Source: Erysipelotrichales bacterium (GTDB taxonomy: Bacteria > Bacillota_I > Bacilli_A > RFN20 > CAG-826). Taken from it: 57,794 nt of DNA. Under the pieces are notes generated by a model, which made no database searches, was not told the origin of the DNA, and worked only from the letters and a program-made list of their open reading frames with translations. The stretch covers positions 1 to 57,794 of the forward strand of contig JAFLUZ010000011.1 in NCBI GenBank assembly GCA_022508535.1. Direction: 5' to 3'. Below, piece after piece: positions 26,630-35,413 of the stretch (position 1 is the stretch's first letter; each line of letters opens with the position of its first letter). Position numbers and translations under genes: made by a program.

Positions 26630-27319
26630 TTAATTAACAATAGTATTTTGTGTTTTTAATTCTATTAGTTTCGATTTTACTCTATCCAAATCTGCAATTG
26701 TTCCAACTTTGATATTATCTGTTTTTGTAACTATTATTAAGTTACCAAAGGAATATTGGAATTGATATCTTCCTGCGTGATGGAATTTTGCATTGCATGA
26801 AACAATATCTTCATATGCAATAAATTTATCATTATGGCTAAGCAAAAAAATTCCAAAATCATTATATTCAATAATTATTTTAGGTTTTCGAATATCTCTA
26901 ATGAATAAAATAAGTGCAAGAATAAATGTTATTAGAAAAGCAAAAGTAGGTAGGTAAACCATCAATGAGAACATATTGTCTACTTTTTTAAAATCGTTAT
27001 TTAAAATTAGAGGAATTGTAAATATTAAACCAATCAACGAAAGAATCATTCCAAAAATCATAAATCCAATCATTTTTTGTGATCTCTGTGCTAGTACTTT
27101 TCTTTCGCTCGATTTTACCTTATTAATTGTACCTAGAAGAATATTTAAAGAAATTTTATAAGTAATTGATATTTTCCTTAAAGTTTCAATATCCGGAATA
27201 CTTACTCCTCTTTCCCATTTACTTACTGCTTGTCTTGTCACAAATAAACTTTCTGCAAATTGTTCTTGGGTTAAGTTGTTCTCTTCCCTAATCTTTACTA
27301 TTTGCTCAGCTAATGTCAT
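26630..27319 (-). CDS. XRE-family regulator with two membrane helices
   Basis: The start is ATG 27319, with GAGGTGA upstream; an in-frame codon at 27352 lies before the promoter. The 229-residue protein opens with an HTH_3 domain (IVKIREENNLTQEQFAESLF, then VTRQAVSKWERGVSIP) over residues 5-58. Two hydrophobic helices follow (about 80-105 and 115-140), then a cytoplasmic-type domain with FGIFLLSHNDKFIAYEDIVSC. A membrane-tethered XRE protein may sense envelope state or a small molecule. The palindrome at 27367-27381 beside its own promoter suggests autoregulation. Target genes are not evident. Confidence 0.88.
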   Translation of the reverse strand: MTLAEQIVKIREENNLTQEQFAESLFVTRQAVSKWERGVSIPDIETLRKISITYKISLNILLGTINKVKSSERKVLAQRSQKMIGFMIFGMILSLIGLIFTIPLILNNDFKKVDNMFSLMVYLPTFAFLITFILALILFIRDIRKPKIIIEYNDFGIFLLSHNDKFIAYEDIVSCNAKFHHAGRYQFQYSFGNLIIVTKTDNIKVGTIADLDRVKSKLIELKTQNTIVN

Positions 27320-27337
27320 CAATATCACCTCAGTTAA

Positions 27338-27366
27338 AATATAGATTAACAACGAAAAAGTATCAA
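27338..27366 (-). promoter_or_regulatory. Promoter of the XRE gene
   Basis: Minus strand TTGATA (27361-27366), 17-nt spacer, TATATT (27338-27343). Start near 27331, 12 nt before the ATG. Confidence 0.65.
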
Positions 27367-27381
27367 GAAACTGATAGTTTC
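27367..27381. promoter_or_regulatory. Probable XRE operator
   Basis: Palindrome GAAACT-GAT-AGTTTC directly upstream of, and abutting, the -35 box. A second overlapping inverted pair TATCA/TGATA (27361-27376) covers the -35 itself. Confidence 0.5.
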
Positions 27382-27434
27382 CTTCAACATATATAAATAA
27401 AAGTAGCCAAAACTCAAATTATTTGTAACATTTA

Positions 27435-28625
27435 TCACTTGACAGCGTGAATTATATCATAAGGTTTAAAAGTTTCTTTTGTCTCAATTTGCACAATTTT
27501 ATTTGCAACTGTAAATACATTTACTTCATTATCATTAAAATACATCTTTTTAATTTTAAATTTTTTAGGTTTTTCTTCTGCTGATAATTTTACATATTCT
27601 GTTTTACTAATGATTTTATTTTTAATTTCAACACTAGCGATTCTATCTATTGGATCAAATGAACGAACAATACCAATAAAATCACCAGCATTTTTAAATT
27701 CATCATTCAAGGCAAATAATTGTTCATTTGTTGTCACTTCACCATGTAGAAATCCATGACCTGTAACACGATTTTCACCATACGACATTAAATCGTAATA
27801 ATATTTATAATTCATTCTTTTGCCACTATAATAATCATCTATGCATTTACGATATGCCGAAACAATTGCACACAAATAATTTGCAGATTTCATTCTGCCT
27901 TCAATTTTTAAAGATGCTACACCAGATTTAATCAATGCAGGTATTTCTTTTAAGGCACATAAATCTTTACTAGACATTGCAAAATATTCTTGCTTCTTAT
28001 TAATTTTCTTTACCCCATCATATAAATAATATTTCCAACGACATGAATGTGCGCATCCACCGCGATTTGCATCTCTTAATGTCATCACATTAGAGAGCAT
28101 ACATTTTCCCGAATACGAAGAACACATTCCTCCGTGAATGAATACTTCTATTTCAAGTGGTGTATTTAAGCATATATCTTTTATTTCTTTTAGTGAGCAT
28201 TCTCTCCCTAAAACTGCTCTTGTAACTTTATAATTTTTATAAAATTCAATTGCTTCTAAATTTAAAGTTGATAACTGTGTGGAAAGATGCATTTCATTAC
28301 CCACGTATTGATTATTTAAATTAATCAAATCAAGTGATGAGGTAATAATTCCATCAACATTACACTTTTTTAGTTCTTTAAGGTACGTTAAAGCATTTCT
28401 TTTATCCTCGTTATGCATTACCATATTGCAAGTCACATAAACTTTTTTATTTAGGCTGTGTGCAAATTGTACGCCTTCTTTAATGTCATCAATGGTGAAG
28501 TTAGAGGCATGTGAGCGAAGAGACATTTCTTTACCACCAATATAAACAGCATCCGCACCATAAATAAGGGCAAGTTTAAGACGATCTAAGTCACCAGCTG
28601 GTGCTAATAGTTCTACCTTTTTCAT
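27435..28625 (-). CDS. trhP2: U32 family protein, TrhP2/YrrO-like (tRNA 5-hydroxyuridine synthesis)
   Basis: A 396-residue U32 protein. It starts with the family signature MKKVELLAPAGDLDRLKLA and has the TIM-barrel motif YGADAVYIGG. Four cysteines at 168, 175, 191 and 195 have the spacing of the U32 iron-sulfur ligands, and SLKIEGRMKS is at about 238-247. B. subtilis YrrO (TrhP2) and E. coli TrhP (YegQ) of this type are needed for ho5U34 in tRNA, and E. coli work shows dependence on prephenate. The older name is peptidase U32, with weak support for real proteolysis. Its ATG overlaps the aroA-fusion stop by 4 nt, so it is translated with the shikimate operon. AAGGAG precedes the start. Confidence 0.88.
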   Translation of the reverse strand: MKKVELLAPAGDLDRLKLALIYGADAVYIGGKEMSLRSHASNFTIDDIKEGVQFAHSLNKKVYVTCNMVMHNEDKRNALTYLKELKKCNVDGIITSSLDLINLNNQYVGNEMHLSTQLSTLNLEAIEFYKNYKVTRAVLGRECSLKEIKDICLNTPLEIEVFIHGGMCSSYSGKCMLSNVMTLRDANRGGCAHSCRWKYYLYDGVKKINKKQEYFAMSSKDLCALKEIPALIKSGVASLKIEGRMKSANYLCAIVSAYRKCIDDYYSGKRMNYKYYYDLMSYGENRVTGHGFLHGEVTTNEQLFALNDEFKNAGDFIGIVRSFDPIDRIASVEIKNKIISKTEYVKLSAEEKPKKFKIKKMYFNDNEVNVFTVANKIVQIETKETFKPYDIIHAVK

Positions 28626-30715
28626 AGTGTTTTCTCCTTATAAATGGAATCTTGATATTTGAAGCCATCTTCGATATTTAATTTAAGTTTATTTAAATAC
28701 TCTTTGGCATTTTCTTCACTCATTTTCCCTAAAAGTAATTTATGTACTAAATCAAGCACCTTTTTAAATTTATTAACTTCAACAAAATTCGAATCCAAAA
28801 AAAGAAATTTTGCATTCAATATGTATGAGATATTTTCTAAATATGAAAGAATGTATGGTCTAAAAATAACTGTGCCATACTTATTTTCAGATACATGATA
28901 AAATTCATTTCTTGTGTCTTCTTTCAAAAACAAATTATTTTTGCTATATGTTCGCATAATATATTGCTCGTAAAGGGAAAGTACCTTTCGATAACTTTGA
29001 TACATCGGAGCATAACCAAACGCTAATAAGAAACCATTTCCTTTTTTCAAAGTTTTATATGTGTCACTAAGTGTAATTTCATTACTTATACCAATCGTAG
29101 CATTGCTATTTAATGAATATGCATTTAATTCATCTTGCTGACAAATTAAAGTGTATGGATTAAACACTATACGATTATGACTTATTTTTTGCTCTAAATA
29201 ATGTAATGCTCCCACATCTTGCACAATAAAACTTACATTTAAATTGCAAAGTTTATCTACTTCTTTTTTAAACTCTTCTAATTTATTTTGATGAATAAGT
29301 GCATTAAGTAATACAAATATTTTCTTATCTTTTGAAGCTCTTTTTATTTCCTCAAAAGTAAAATAATTAGATGCAAAAAGTGTAAATTTTTTATATCCCA
29401 TCACATATCCATCAGCATTTAGTTTTAAATCTTCAAATGATTTTATAGAAATTAATATCTGAGGCTTATTTGACTTTATATCAATTAAAGGTTCCAAATT
29501 CTTTAAAATATTTAAGTCCGATTTAAATATAGGTTCAATATTCGCTAATTCCATTTTATTTTCACAAACACTAGCAAGATAAATAAGTGCATGGATAATA
29601 CGATGATCTTTTGGACAATTTATTAATCCATCATAAGAAATACTAGATGGATAAATAGTCAAATAATCTTCAAATAAATCATATTTAATTTGCAATATAT
29701 CAAAGATTTTAAGCATTTCTAAAAGTCGATTAGATTCTTTATATTCTAATCTTTTAAATCCACTAAAGACACTTTTGTTCTTTGCTTGTGAGGCTAAAGC
29801 AAATAATATTGGTGCAAGATCAATACAGTTATTAAGATCAAGTTCAAATCCTTTTAATTCTGATTTGTTAATTTCTAATATATCATTATTTATAGCTATT
29901 TTTGCTCCAGCATTTTTTAAAATATCAATAATGATTTTATCTGGTTGAAGCGAATTAATTTCTACCTTTTCAAATAATGTTTTGTCTTTATGTAAGGCAA
30001 TTGCAAAAAACAATGCAGCATTTGAATAATCACTTTCAACAATCAATTCTCTACCTTGATATTCTTGATTTCCTTTAACAAATTCTAATGATGCATTTGC
30101 ATTAAAATATTTCATTAATTCAAGTGTCATATGAATATATCCATATGAATTTTGGAAATTTTCTAAATGTAGAGTCGTATCGATTGGTCTAATAGGAAGT
30201 GCTAGTAATACACCTGAAATAAACTGGGAAGATTTACTTCCATCGATAAAAATCTCATTACTACTTATTTCACCTTTAATTATTAATTTGTTTTTTTCTT
30301 TTTGAAAATAAATATTATTATCTTTAACAAGTTTATCAAATCCATCAAGTGGACGAACACTTAAATCATCATTCATTAGAATTGTTAATTCTTTGTTTGG
30401 ATATACAAGTAAAAACAAAGGAATAACAAATCTTAAAAGTGTCGCAGATGACTTAGCATCTATGGCAAATTTATCTTTATTAATAATCTTTCTTTTCTTA
30501 ACAATTATTTCATTCTCTTTTTGAACTATTTGCCCGCCTAATTTTTTTAAGGCCTTAATAGTTGCTAAAGTGTCTTCACAAATAGAAGGGTTAATAATTT
30601 TTGAAGTTGAATTAGCCAAAAAAGCGCAAAACAAAGCTCTAATAGTAATACTCTTACTACCCGGTAATGTCATTATTTTTTTATTGCTTAATCCGCTTTC
30701 TACTTCAATATTCAT
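28622..30715 (-). CDS. aroA: EPSP synthase (AroA) fused to a TrhP1/YrrN-like U32 domain
   Basis: A 697-residue fusion. Residues 1-412 are 5-enolpyruvylshikimate-3-phosphate synthase: PGSKSITIRALF at 18-29 (Lys20), SRPLDG-like SVRPLDG near 119, catalytic Asp299 in the DLAP motif, KESNRL at 326-331 and DHRI at 370-373. Residues about 418-697 do not belong to AroA. They follow the short U32 protein YrrN/TrhP1 (ADGYVMGYKKFTL, KIFVLLNALIHQNKLEEF, SFIVQDVGALHYL, EFYHVSENKYGTVIFRPY). This half lacks the four-Cys cluster, as is usual for the TrhP1 partner. B. subtilis has yrrN beside yrrO; here the TrhP1-like part is followed by trhP2 with a 4-nt overlap. The frame is continuous and without a candidate internal start at the junction. 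AroF ends 1 nt upstream. Confidence 0.9.
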   Translation of the reverse strand: MNIEVESGLSNKKIMTLPGSKSITIRALFCAFLANSTSKIINPSICEDTLATIKALKKLGGQIVQKENEIIVKKRKIINKDKFAIDAKSSATLLRFVIPLFLLVYPNKELTILMNDDLSVRPLDGFDKLVKDNNIYFQKEKNKLIIKGEISSNEIFIDGSKSSQFISGVLLALPIRPIDTTLHLENFQNSYGYIHMTLELMKYFNANASLEFVKGNQEYQGRELIVESDYSNAALFFAIALHKDKTLFEKVEINSLQPDKIIIDILKNAGAKIAINNDILEINKSELKGFELDLNNCIDLAPILFALASQAKNKSVFSGFKRLEYKESNRLLEMLKIFDILQIKYDLFEDYLTIYPSSISYDGLINCPKDHRIIHALIYLASVCENKMELANIEPIFKSDLNILKNLEPLIDIKSNKPQILISIKSFEDLKLNADGYVMGYKKFTLFASNYFTFEEIKRASKDKKIFVLLNALIHQNKLEEFKKEVDKLCNLNVSFIVQDVGALHYLEQKISHNRIVFNPYTLICQQDELNAYSLNSNATIGISNEITLSDTYKTLKKGNGFLLAFGYAPMYQSYRKVLSLYEQYIMRTYSKNNLFLKEDTRNEFYHVSENKYGTVIFRPYILSYLENISYILNAKFLFLDSNFVEVNKFKKVLDLVHKLLLGKMSEENAKEYLNKLKLNIEDGFKYQDSIYKEKTL

Positions 30716-30716
30716 A

Positions 30717-31682
30717 TTAAATACTCTTTATAATTTGTGCTAATTCTTCTAAAGAAATTGTTTCTTCGGAATCCGATAATGCTTTATTAGGTGTTATATG
30801 TGCCTCAAACATTAACCCATCTGCTCCAGCGCTAAGTGCTGCCCTACTCATTGGAAATACTAGTTTTCTTTTGCCTGTTCCATGAGATGGGTCAACGATA
30901 ACTGGAAGATGTGTCAACTCTTTTAATACTGCAACTGAACTTAAATCTAATGTGCTTCTTGTATAACTTAGAGGTGTTCTTATGCCGCGTTCACAAAGAA
31001 TAACTTGGTGATTACCATTTTTCATAATATACTCTGCTGAACATAATAATTCTTCAATAGTATTATTAAATCCACGTTTTAAAAGAATCGGTTTATTTGT
31101 TTTACCTAATTTTTCTAAAAGAGCAAAATTTTGCATATTTCTTGCCCCAACTTGGATTATATCAACACATTCAACAAATTTTTCTAAATAATCTGCATTA
31201 GTTATTTCGGATACAATTGGAATATTACATTCATCACCAATCATTTTTAAAACATTTAATCCATCTTCTTGAAGACCTTGAAATGAGTATGGGTTAGTAC
31301 GTGGTTTAAATGCTCCACCACGTAAAATATGCGCTCCACATTCTTTAATAAGAGAACCAATCTTTTTCATTGATTCTTCATTTTCAACTGCGCATGGACC
31401 AGCAATAATTATTTTCTTTTTTCCACCAATTTCTAAATTTTTTACTTTAATTATTGTGTCATCTGGATGATTTAATCTTAAAGTTAGTTTTAAATCGTAA
31501 ATTGGAGATATTTCTTCTATCAATCTTGAATCAATGATTTGTTTAATTTCTTTTAAATATAAATCATCAACAAAAAGTACAAGTTTATCATCAATTTTAT
31601 GCACTTCAAAAAATACATTATTTGCATCTAATTTTTCTTTAATCTCATCTATGTCACAATTTTCTTTTAAATAAACTTTCAT
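30717..31682 (-). CDS. aroF: 3-deoxy-7-phosphoheptulonate (DAHP) synthase with regulatory domain
   Basis: A 321-residue DAHP synthase of the I-beta class. Residues 1-65 form a ferredoxin-like regulatory domain like that of the Thermotoga enzyme, where it senses Tyr and Phe. The barrel has IIAGPCAVE, LRGGAFKPRTNPYSFQG, IIQVGARNMQNF, LLKRGF, ILCERGIRT and VDPSHGTGKR. It condenses PEP with erythrose 4-phosphate, the entry step of the shikimate pathway. The start is ATG 31682 with AGGTGA 5 nt upstream; a GTG at 31691 overlaps that site. It overlaps the preceding aroQ end by a few nt and is 1 nt from the aroA fusion. The retained sensor domain means the pathway may still respond to aromatic amino acids. 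Confidence 0.95.
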   Translation of the reverse strand: MKVYLKENCDIDEIKEKLDANNVFFEVHKIDDKLVLFVDDLYLKEIKQIIDSRLIEEISPIYDLKLTLRLNHPDDTIIKVKNLEIGGKKKIIIAGPCAVENEESMKKIGSLIKECGAHILRGGAFKPRTNPYSFQGLQEDGLNVLKMIGDECNIPIVSEITNADYLEKFVECVDIIQVGARNMQNFALLEKLGKTNKPILLKRGFNNTIEELLCSAEYIMKNGNHQVILCERGIRTPLSYTRSTLDLSSVAVLKELTHLPVIVDPSHGTGKRKLVFPMSRAALSAGADGLMFEAHITPNKALSDSEETISLEELAQIIKSI

Positions 31683-31683
31683 C

Positions 31684-32118
31684 TCATTCACCTAACTTCT
31701 TTTTCATCTCTAAGATTGCCTCTTTATATCCAGAAAAACCTTTTCCCATTATTGTTAAAAAACATGCATCACTAGTAAGTAAAACTTGGCGATATTTTTC
31801 TCTTTTTGTTACATCTGTAAGATGAACCTCGATGGAAGGTAGATTAACTGATCTTAAGGCGTCTAATATTGCAATTGAATAATGAGCATATGCACCAGGA
31901 TTTATGATTATACCATCATATTCTCCAAGTGCATCTTGGATTTTTTCGACAATTTCTCCTTCATAATTTGAGCAAAAAATATTTAATTTTACCTTTTCTT
32001 TTGATGCGACATCTCTAATGTAATTGCATAAATCTTCATAAGATTTATTACCATATATTGCTTTTTCTCTAATCCCAAGCATATTGATATTCACACCATT
32101 AATTATTAATAATCTCAT
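31684..32118 (-). CDS. aroQ: Type II 3-dehydroquinate dehydratase
   Basis: A 144-residue protein of the normal type II length. Motifs are INGVNINMLGIRE (normally GPNLN; Pro is Val here), YG with the catalytic Tyr, SNYEGEIVEKIQ, IINPGAYAHYSIAI and IEVHLTDVTKREKYR with the active-site His and Arg. It converts 3-dehydroquinate to 3-dehydroshikimate as a dodecamer in the cytoplasm. The start overlaps the aroEK end by 20 nt, with GAGGG upstream, which signals tight translational coupling. The Pro-to-Val change in the first loop is mild and the active-site residues are present. Confidence 0.95.
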   Translation of the reverse strand: MRLLIINGVNINMLGIREKAIYGNKSYEDLCNYIRDVASKEKVKLNIFCSNYEGEIVEKIQDALGEYDGIIINPGAYAHYSIAILDALRSVNLPSIEVHLTDVTKREKYRQVLLTSDACFLTIMGKGFSGYKEAILEMKKKLGE

Positions 32119-33343
32119 AATATTCCCTCACAATTTCTGAAACAGCAAATTCTACTGTTTCATTATTATCAACTATAACATCCGCATACATTTCGTATAG
32201 TTTTTCTCTTTCTTTTAACAATTTAAGATAATCATTTTTATTTGAAGATAGTGGTCTACTGTTATCAAATTTTATTAAATCAATATCACGTCTTAAATAA
32301 ACTATAATAGAGTTTTGTTTTAACAAATTCATATTAGATTTATTTAAAACGACACCCCCACCACAAGAAATTATCTCATTATTTTGAAAAGAAATAAATT
32401 TAATTTTTTTATGCTCTTCTCTTCGAAACGCTTTTTCGCCTTTTTCTTTGATGAATTGTTTAATTTTAAGACCACAATCTGCCTCAACAAACATATCAAT
32501 GTCAGTAAAATCTTTATGTAAGACCTGACTAAGTTTAAAGCCGATTGTAGACTTCCCAGAATATGGCATACCAATAAGTGCAATATTAAGATTTTTGTCT
32601 AGTACCTTTTTATAAACTTTGTCATTTTCATTTATATCAATTTCTTTATTTTGAAATAATTCTTCTGCCACTCTTGCCTGCTCAATTAACATATCAAGAC
32701 CATTAATGGTCTTAATAGGAAGCTTACTAGCTTCTTGTAAAAGCAACGAGTTTAGTGGATTATATATTAAGTCTATAACTGTTTCTAAGCCATTTATCTT
32801 TTTTAAATTAAATAGTGGACGAAATGATTTCTCATTCATTCCTCTTGGAGTCGCATTAATAATTACTTCAATATTTTTCTTTTGTAAATCACTATAAGTA
32901 ATGAAATCGACATTTTTATTTCTACTTACTTTATAAATTTTCTTTGCATTTAACTCATTTAAAACAAACTCAACTGTCGAACTAACTCCACCTGTTCCAA
33001 GAATTGCTATTGTTTTACCTTCAACATCTACTTTGTTTTTCATTAATAAATACTTCAGACCATAATAATCAGTGTTATATCCGATAAGTCTACCATTACA
33101 ATTAATTACAGTGTTCACAGACTTTGTAATACTAGCAATGTCATCAAGTTCATCCAAATATTTAATAACATCTTTCTTATATGGTTTTGTTATATTTAAA
33201 CCTATAAATTCTTTTTTATTCATAAATGTCTCAAATTCATCGCTTTTAAGCGACAACAAAAGATACTTATCGTTACTAAATAAGTCATGGATAAGTTTAG
33301 AAAAACTTTTACTCACATCGTTTCCTACTAAACCAAATTTCAT
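32099..33343 (-). CDS. aroE: Fused shikimate dehydrogenase (AroE) and shikimate kinase (AroK)
   Basis: Two enzymes in one 414-residue frame. Residues 1-245 are shikimate dehydrogenase: MKFGLVGNDVSKSFS, NITKPYK with catalytic Lys at about 56, GYNTDYYG and the NADP loop LGTGGVSS. Residues about 250-414 are shikimate kinase: P-loop GMPYSGKST (258-266), the substrate Asp of DIDMF, FRREEHKKI and SCGGGVVL. Together they turn 3-dehydroshikimate into shikimate 3-phosphate. The start ATG 33343 shares ATGA with the aroC stop; ATG 33355 is possible but lies further inside aroC. The junction has no start site, so it is a true fusion. Confidence 0.94.
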   Translation of the reverse strand: MKFGLVGNDVSKSFSKLIHDLFSNDKYLLLSLKSDEFETFMNKKEFIGLNITKPYKKDVIKYLDELDDIASITKSVNTVINCNGRLIGYNTDYYGLKYLLMKNKVDVEGKTIAILGTGGVSSTVEFVLNELNAKKIYKVSRNKNVDFITYSDLQKKNIEVIINATPRGMNEKSFRPLFNLKKINGLETVIDLIYNPLNSLLLQEASKLPIKTINGLDMLIEQARVAEELFQNKEIDINENDKVYKKVLDKNLNIALIGMPYSGKSTIGFKLSQVLHKDFTDIDMFVEADCGLKIKQFIKEKGEKAFRREEHKKIKFISFQNNEIISCGGGVVLNKSNMNLLKQNSIIVYLRRDIDLIKFDNSRPLSSNKNDYLKLLKEREKLYEMYADVIVDNNETVEFAVSEIVREYYEIINN

Positions 33344-34323
33344 TGCTTTAAACATCTTCTTCCATAAAATTCTACAAACATATCAAGAAGTACAATAGCT
33401 AATAAACTATCAATTACAACTTGACCGCGTAAGGCAATGCAACTATCATGTCTTCCTTCAATTGTATATTCTTCTATTTGCATAGTTTTTAGATTTAATG
33501 CATTTTGCTTTAAGCCAATTGATGGAGTTGGTTTAAATACAGTGTGAATAATAATATCATTTCCATTCGATAATCCGCCATCAATACCACCGCTATTATT
33601 CGTTTTAGTTGAAATTTTTTCATTCAAGACAAATTGATCGTTAACTTCACTACCTAATTTTCCACAATAATCGAATCCGAGTCCAAATGACACACCTTTT
33701 ACTCCAGGTATTGAAAATAAGGCGTGCGCAAATACACTTTCTAATGAATCAAAAAATGGTTCACCAACACCAATGCCTACACCACTAATTTTGGTTGTTA
33801 CTTTTGCGCCAATTGAGTCATCATTTTCTTTTGCGGCTTTAATTTTATCAAATATATCTTTTTCAATTGATGAGGATAGATTTATACCTTTATTTTCTAA
33901 AAGTTGCAAAGCGATTGCACCGAGTGCCACAATTGGTGCCGTCAAGCGACCAGACGAAAATCCTCCTCCGCGTCTTTCCCCATATTCTCCATGACGAATA
34001 AAATTTGTAAAATCCGCATGGGATGGACGTGCAATTTCATCTTTATACTCACTATTATCATAATTTTTATTTTCAATAATAGCTGTCAATGGATTTCCAT
34101 TTGTAAAACCATCTTTCACTCCACTGATAAATTTAACTTCGTCTAATTCAATACGAGAGGAAGTTAATTCACCTTTAGCTCTTCTTTTATTCATTTGATT
34201 CTTGATAAAATCATCATCTATTTTTAATCCAGAAGGCAAACCCACTAGTGTCGCACCTACTACTTTTCCATGCGATTCACCAAAAATAGTTAATGTAATA
34301 TTTTTTCCTAATACACTTCCCAT
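33340..34323 (-). CDS. aroC: Chorismate synthase
   Basis: A 327-residue protein, a little shorter than the usual 350-390. Family motifs are FGESHGKVVGATLVGLPSG at the N-terminus, RPSHADFTNFIRHGEYGERRGGG and FSSGRLTAPIVALGAIA, GVSFGLGF, NSGGIDGGLSNG and the C-terminal EGRHDSCIALR. It makes chorismate from EPSP using reduced FMN, so a flavin reductase must exist elsewhere. It begins 3 nt after aroB, with the ribosome site GAAGG inside the aroB end, and its TGA stop overlaps the next start. This TGA also shows that TGA is not read as Trp here. Confidence 0.95.
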   Translation of the reverse strand: MGSVLGKNITLTIFGESHGKVVGATLVGLPSGLKIDDDFIKNQMNKRRAKGELTSSRIELDEVKFISGVKDGFTNGNPLTAIIENKNYDNSEYKDEIARPSHADFTNFIRHGEYGERRGGGFSSGRLTAPIVALGAIALQLLENKGINLSSSIEKDIFDKIKAAKENDDSIGAKVTTKISGVGIGVGEPFFDSLESVFAHALFSIPGVKGVSFGLGFDYCGKLGSEVNDQFVLNEKISTKTNNSGGIDGGLSNGNDIIIHTVFKPTPSIGLKQNALNLKTMQIEEYTIEGRHDSCIALRGQVVIDSLLAIVLLDMFVEFYGRRCLKQ

Positions 34324-34326
34324 ATT

Positions 34327-35307
34327 TTACCTTCTTTCATAAATCATTTTTAAATCAGCCAAATTCATATCATTAATTGTGTAATCGTGAATATCATTGA
34401 CTTTCACAAGTTTAAATTTGTTTTCTTCAATTTTTTTATCTTGCAATAGATAAGGTATTAATTGGTCAAATTCGTAACACCTATCAACAACACCAAATTT
34501 CTCAATATAACTCTTAATTATTTGTTTTATCTTTGGAGTTGAAAGATAATACATTCCTATAAGAACCGCTTCTCCATGAAGCAAATTATCATCTATCATT
34601 TCTATTGCGTGTCCAATAGTATGACCATAATTTAAAACATGACGTGCATTATGATCTTTCATATCTAATTTGACAATTCTATTTTTTGCTTTAATGCTCT
34701 TTTCAATAATCTTAGCTAAATTCTTATGAGGATCTATCATTAAATCAAGAATAGATTTATCGAGCGTGATTCCCATTTTCACTGCTTCACATAGCCCATT
34801 ATTAAAATTTCTTTCATCCAAAGTTTTTAAGACATTTATATCGATTAAAACTTTTTCAGGAAAATAAAAATTACCAATTTGATTTTTTATATTTTGGTAG
34901 TTTACTGCAGTCTTTCCACCAACTGATGCATCAATCATTGCAAGAGTGGTTGTAGGAATAGAAATCCATTTCATCCCTCTTTTATAGATTGAAGCAGCAA
35001 ATCCAACTATATCAGATGTAATTCCTCCACCAAGAGAAACAATATAATCATCACGAGAAAATTTATTAGTAGTAAGTATTTTAATTATTTCCATTACTAT
35101 TTCTATAGTTTTATTTTTTTCAGTAGCAGTTACTTTAAAAATTGTATCATCCTTAAAAAATTTATTATAAAAAGTGCTTCTAATATTTTTATCTACAACA
35201 AGTAATATCTTTTTAGAAAAATTGAGATAATTATTTAAATGATTTAAAAGTCCTCTTTTTATGACAGTATGATATTTAGCATTTTCAGAGTACAAATTAA
35301 TAATCAT
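34327..35307 (-). CDS. aroB: 3-dehydroquinate synthase
   Basis: A 326-residue AroB. Motifs include VVDKNI, the NAD region SLGGGITSDIVGFAASIYKR, IPTTTLAMIDASVGGKTAVN, GLCEAVKMGI and HVLNYGHTIGHAIE with the metal-binding His residues. It forms 3-dehydroquinate from DAHP in the cytoplasm using NAD and a divalent metal. It is the first gene of the minus-strand aro operon, with AGGTGA before ATG 35307, and is divergent from the chorismate mutase gene. The length is slightly below the usual 350-360, mainly from short loops. Confidence 0.95.
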   Translation of the reverse strand: MIINLYSENAKYHTVIKRGLLNHLNNYLNFSKKILLVVDKNIRSTFYNKFFKDDTIFKVTATEKNKTIEIVMEIIKILTTNKFSRDDYIVSLGGGITSDIVGFAASIYKRGMKWISIPTTTLAMIDASVGGKTAVNYQNIKNQIGNFYFPEKVLIDINVLKTLDERNFNNGLCEAVKMGITLDKSILDLMIDPHKNLAKIIEKSIKAKNRIVKLDMKDHNARHVLNYGHTIGHAIEMIDDNLLHGEAVLIGMYYLSTPKIKQIIKSYIEKFGVVDRCYEFDQLIPYLLQDKKIEENKFKLVKVNDIHDYTINDMNLADLKMIYERR

Positions 35308-35324
35308 TGATAATCACCTCACTA

Positions 35325-35346
35325 TTAAAATAATTAATTATTTTAA
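35325..35346. promoter_or_regulatory. Perfect 22-bp palindrome at the aro operon start site
   Basis: Each half is TTAAAATAATT or its complement, with no gap and no mismatch. It begins 3 nt after the -10 box and covers the inferred +1 (near 35342). Its position suits a repressor operator for the aro operon. As RNA it would give only a weak hairpin with no loop. Confidence 0.6.
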
Positions 35347-35348
35347 AT

Positions 35349-35377
35349 ATTATAAAATAAACTAATTTAATCTTCAA
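35349..35377 (-). promoter_or_regulatory. Promoter of the aroB-led operon
   Basis: Minus strand TTGAAG (35372-35377), 17-nt spacer, TATAAT (35349-35354). Leader is only about 35 nt, too short for a T-box or other large riboswitch. Confidence 0.75.
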
Positions 35378-35413
35378 CCGAAGTAAGTATATTTAGTGTT
35401 ATTTAATCAATTA

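Noticed and set aside
27382-27434. Terminator after the aro-U32 operon
   Set aside because: No stable hairpin with a U-run could be found between trhP2 and the XRE promoter; termination may be weak or factor-dependent.
33340-33342. Mycoplasma genetic code (TGA as Trp)
   Set aside because: TGA ends aroC and aroQ at the expected family C-termini, and Trp is written TGG throughout, so the standard code applies.
35308-35345. T-box or other amino-acid riboswitch in the aro leader
   Set aside because: The leader from the inferred start is only about 35 nt and holds just the palindrome; no specifier loop or antiterminator could fit.
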